Assembly (NCBI RefSeq): GCF_001905905.1
Contig: NZ_LIVT01000003.1
Span: 1,069,001-1,133,000, forward strand
Direction of reading: 5' to 3'
DNA: 64,000 nucleotides
From: Streptomyces sp. CB02366
GTDB lineage: Bacteria; Actinomycetota; Actinomycetes; Streptomycetales; Streptomycetaceae
The notes beneath the pieces were generated by a model. The model saw nothing but the letters and a program-made list of their open reading frames with translations, ran no database searches and had not been told where the DNA came from. Numbering within the stretch: the first letter of the stretch is position 1; each line of letters opens with the position of its first letter. The position numbers and the translations under genes were made by a program. Positions 62,536 to 64,000 of the stretch are shown in pieces.

Positions 62536-62557
62536 AGGTACGAAAAATTTCGTACCT
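62536..62557. promoter_or_regulatory. Operator-like inverted repeat 1
   Basis: AGGTACGAAA-AA-TTTCGTACCT; 10-bp perfect arms, 40 bp centre-to-centre from repeat 2, sharing the core AGGTACGA. Confidence 0.75.
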
Positions 62558-62570
62558 CAGTGGAGCACAT

Positions 62571-62602
62571 CCTTCAGGTACGATTCAAGTCGTACCTGAA
62601 GG
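62571..62602. promoter_or_regulatory. Operator-like inverted repeat 2
   Basis: CCTTCAGGTACGA and TCGTACCTGAAGG, perfect 13-bp arms with 6-nt loop. The right arm overlaps the GGAGG ribosome site of the regulator, so binding or hairpin formation could block translation. Confidence 0.8.
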
Positions 62603-62611
62603 AGGTGCCGC

Positions 62612-62947
62612 GTGGCCGGGAAGAACCTGGTCGGCCCGGAGGCCGATGCGCTCGATCTGGGGACGGTGTTTCGCGCCCTCGCAGACGAGCACCGTCGTTC
62701 GGTGATGACGGAGTTGGCTGCCGACCGCAGCGACAGCGAGCGGGGCTGCAACTCGTTCGATCTTCCGATCTCGAAGCAGACCCAGACCCACCACTTCCGG
62801 GTCCTGCGCCAGGCAGGTCTCATCGACGAGATCGACTACGGCAACCGCAAGGGCATCCGTCTACGGCGCGCAGACATCGAGGAGAGATTCCCCGGGCTGC
62901 TCACGCTCCTGGGCGCAGAGTCCCCGGGCGGTACTGCTCCTCGCTGA
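62612..62947 (+). CDS. ArsR-family winged-helix regulator
   Basis: 111 residues from GTG 62612 (GGAGGTG). VFRALADEHRRSVMTELAADRSDSERGCNSFDLPISKQTQTHHFRVLRQAGLIDEIDYGNRKGIRLRRADIEERFPGLL (overlapping parts) is an ArsR-like HTH. One cysteine is visible in the DNA-recognition half. It probably represses itself and the divergent monooxygenase via the AGGTACGA repeats. Confidence 0.9.
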   Translation: MAGKNLVGPEADALDLGTVFRALADEHRRSVMTELAADRSDSERGCNSFDLPISKQTQTHHFRVLRQAGLIDEIDYGNRKGIRLRRADIEERFPGLLTLLGAESPGGTAPR

Positions 62948-63114
62948 GCACAGCTGAGCACGCCGGAGGGGAGCCCGGGTTGAGCCGCGAGCTCGGCCGA
63001 ATCCAGCCCGCGCCCGGCTCGCAGGTAGCTGGACACGACGCGGGCACAAACGGGATCGGTGTCGCTTCGACCACCGTCCCGCGCTCGTTATCGGCGCCGA
63101 ACTCTTCCGCACAC

Positions 63115-64000
63115 TGAGCCCTCTTCAACTTGATCAGCTGGTGAGTTCGAGAGTGACGATGGCACGGACGACGGTAGTGATCCTCGTGGTGCTGCAGCGC
63201 AGTTTGCGGAGTACTCGCCAGCACTTGAGGGTGGCGATGGAGCGTTCGCCGAGACTTCGGATCTTTGCGTGATCGCGGTTGTGGCGGCGGCGCCAGCCGC
63301 GCAGGTGCTTGCCCCGGATCGGGACGCGGACGGCGGGTCCGGCACCCTGGTATGCCTTGTCCGCCCAGCACTTGATGCCGTCGGCGGCGAGGGCGGCGGG
63401 GATGCCGTGGGTGCGGGCCGCGGTCAGATCGTGGACGGCGCCGGGCAGGGCGTCCGAGACCCAGAGCAGTCGTCCGGCCGGGTCGGCGAGGACCTGCACG
63501 TTCATCCCGTGATGCTTCTTCTTTCCCGAGTAGTACGGGCGGTCGGCCGCAACACGGTCGACCGGCACAAGTGTGCCGTCGAGGATCACGTACGCCTTCC
63601 TGCGGATGGTGTGCATGGCCTGCTCCAGTGTCGGGGCAAGGGTGGCCAGGAGGCCGACGGCCTCGCGTATGTAGCGGTAGACCGTCGCGATCCCAACCTG
63701 GAAGCCGGCGGCGAGGCGGTTGTAGGTGTCGCCGCAGCGTAGGTGGGCGAGTACGAGCAGAGCCTGCCGGCCGCAGCTCAGGCGGCGCCAACGAGAACCG
63801 ATCCGGCGTCGGTGACCTGCCAGCAGACCGGAGAGACAACGCAGGGTACGGCTGGACAGATCGATGGCAGACGGGTAGACAAGCACACAAGCTCCTGGCG
63901 GATGCGGTGATCTTGGTCGTGAACCCGTCTACCAGGAGCTTTCTTCATGTCCGCCGCCGGGGCCCGCAGCTCAACCACCCGTCAGGTTGAAAGGGGCTCA
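63115..64000. mobile_element. IS5-family insertion sequence (886 bp)
   Basis: Left terminus TGAGCCCTCTTCAACTTGAT at 63115; right terminus, read as complement, TGAGCCCCTTTCAACCTGAC, ends exactly at the window edge. One transposase gene spans most of it. The target duplication cannot be seen at the right edge. Confidence 0.85.
63134..63886 (-). CDS. IS5-family transposase
   Basis: 250 residues from GTG 63886. HTH near LAHLRCGDTYNRLAAGFQVGIATVYRYI, then the DDE domain with ILDGTLVPVD (first Asp), CWADKAYQGAG (second Asp) and GERSIATLK (Glu). Intact single frame. Confidence 0.92.
   Translation of the reverse strand: MLVYPSAIDLSSRTLRCLSGLLAGHRRRIGSRWRRLSCGRQALLVLAHLRCGDTYNRLAAGFQVGIATVYRYIREAVGLLATLAPTLEQAMHTIRRKAYVILDGTLVPVDRVAADRPYYSGKKKHHGMNVQVLADPAGRLLWVSDALPGAVHDLTAARTHGIPAALAADGIKCWADKAYQGAGPAVRVPIRGKHLRGWRRRHNRDHAKIRSLGERSIATLKCWRVLRKLRCSTTRITTVVRAIVTLELTS

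Noticed and set aside
1..64000. tRNA, rRNA and CRISPR arrays
   Set aside because: No cloverleaf, rRNA-like stretch or spaced direct repeat array was found; the tandem repeats present are short and contiguous without spacers.

Overview
The window is high-GC DNA with compact GTG/ATG-initiated genes, Shine-Dalgarno GGAGG sites and gene families typical of a Streptomyces chromosome (CseB/CseC-like two-component pair, SpoIIE-type phosphatase with PAS/GAF domains, MAB_1171c-type membrane protein with an ImmA-like protease, several lipoproteins and twin-arginine signals). About sixty protein genes were resolved. No rRNA, tRNA or CRISPR array was seen. The species cannot be determined from the sequence alone.

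Layout. 1-6.1 kb (minus strand): an OB-fold membrane protein (YqiJ type), a flotillin (YqiK type) and a very large ATPase that runs off the left edge. 6.6-15.4 kb: PucR regulator, a stand-alone hemC, a KhtTU-like cation/proton antiporter pair, a flavoprotein, a DHFR-like reductase, a conserved hypothetical, an EfeB-like Dyp peroxidase with a twin-arginine signal and a lipoprotein. 15.8-25.8 kb: an HTH protein, a second flotillin plus NfeD-like module, a PrxQ/Bcp peroxiredoxin, an alpha/beta hydrolase, a PAS-GAF-PP2C phosphatase, an acetyltransferase and a secreted ParB-fold protein. 26.0-29.3 kb: a four-gene minus-strand cassette (XRE regulator, ImmA/IrrE protease, MAB_1171c membrane protein, degenerate PAP2 membrane protein) that is the best candidate for an undescribed system here. 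A strong intrinsic terminator lies just upstream of its first gene.

29.8-44.9 kb: MerR-like protein, cold-shock protein and DEAD-box helicase (cold-shock/RNA remodelling pair), acyltransferase, APC permease with a translationally coupled Usp, PGRP amidase, a molybdate locus (HTH-Mop regulator, ModA, fused ModB-ModC), TerC. 45-58 kb: a LacI regulator and a divergent nitrilase controlled through two near-identical palindromes, a CseB/CseC-like two-component system followed by a D-Ala-D-Ala carboxypeptidase, a polysaccharide deacetylase, sulfurtransferase and a secreted PA14/fibronectin-III protein.

57.5-64 kb has accessory character: a MarR regulator divergent from a cupin/VOC pair, an alpha/beta hydrolase whose last nine codons and stop lie inside a 143-bp MITE, a TIGR02391-like fragment, an IS5-like transposase remnant, a FAD monooxygenase divergent from an ArsR-type regulator with two strong inverted repeats, and an intact IS5-family element ending at the right edge. 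Convergent gene pairs are often separated by long perfect hairpins, and many intergenic spaces carry short tandem repeats.
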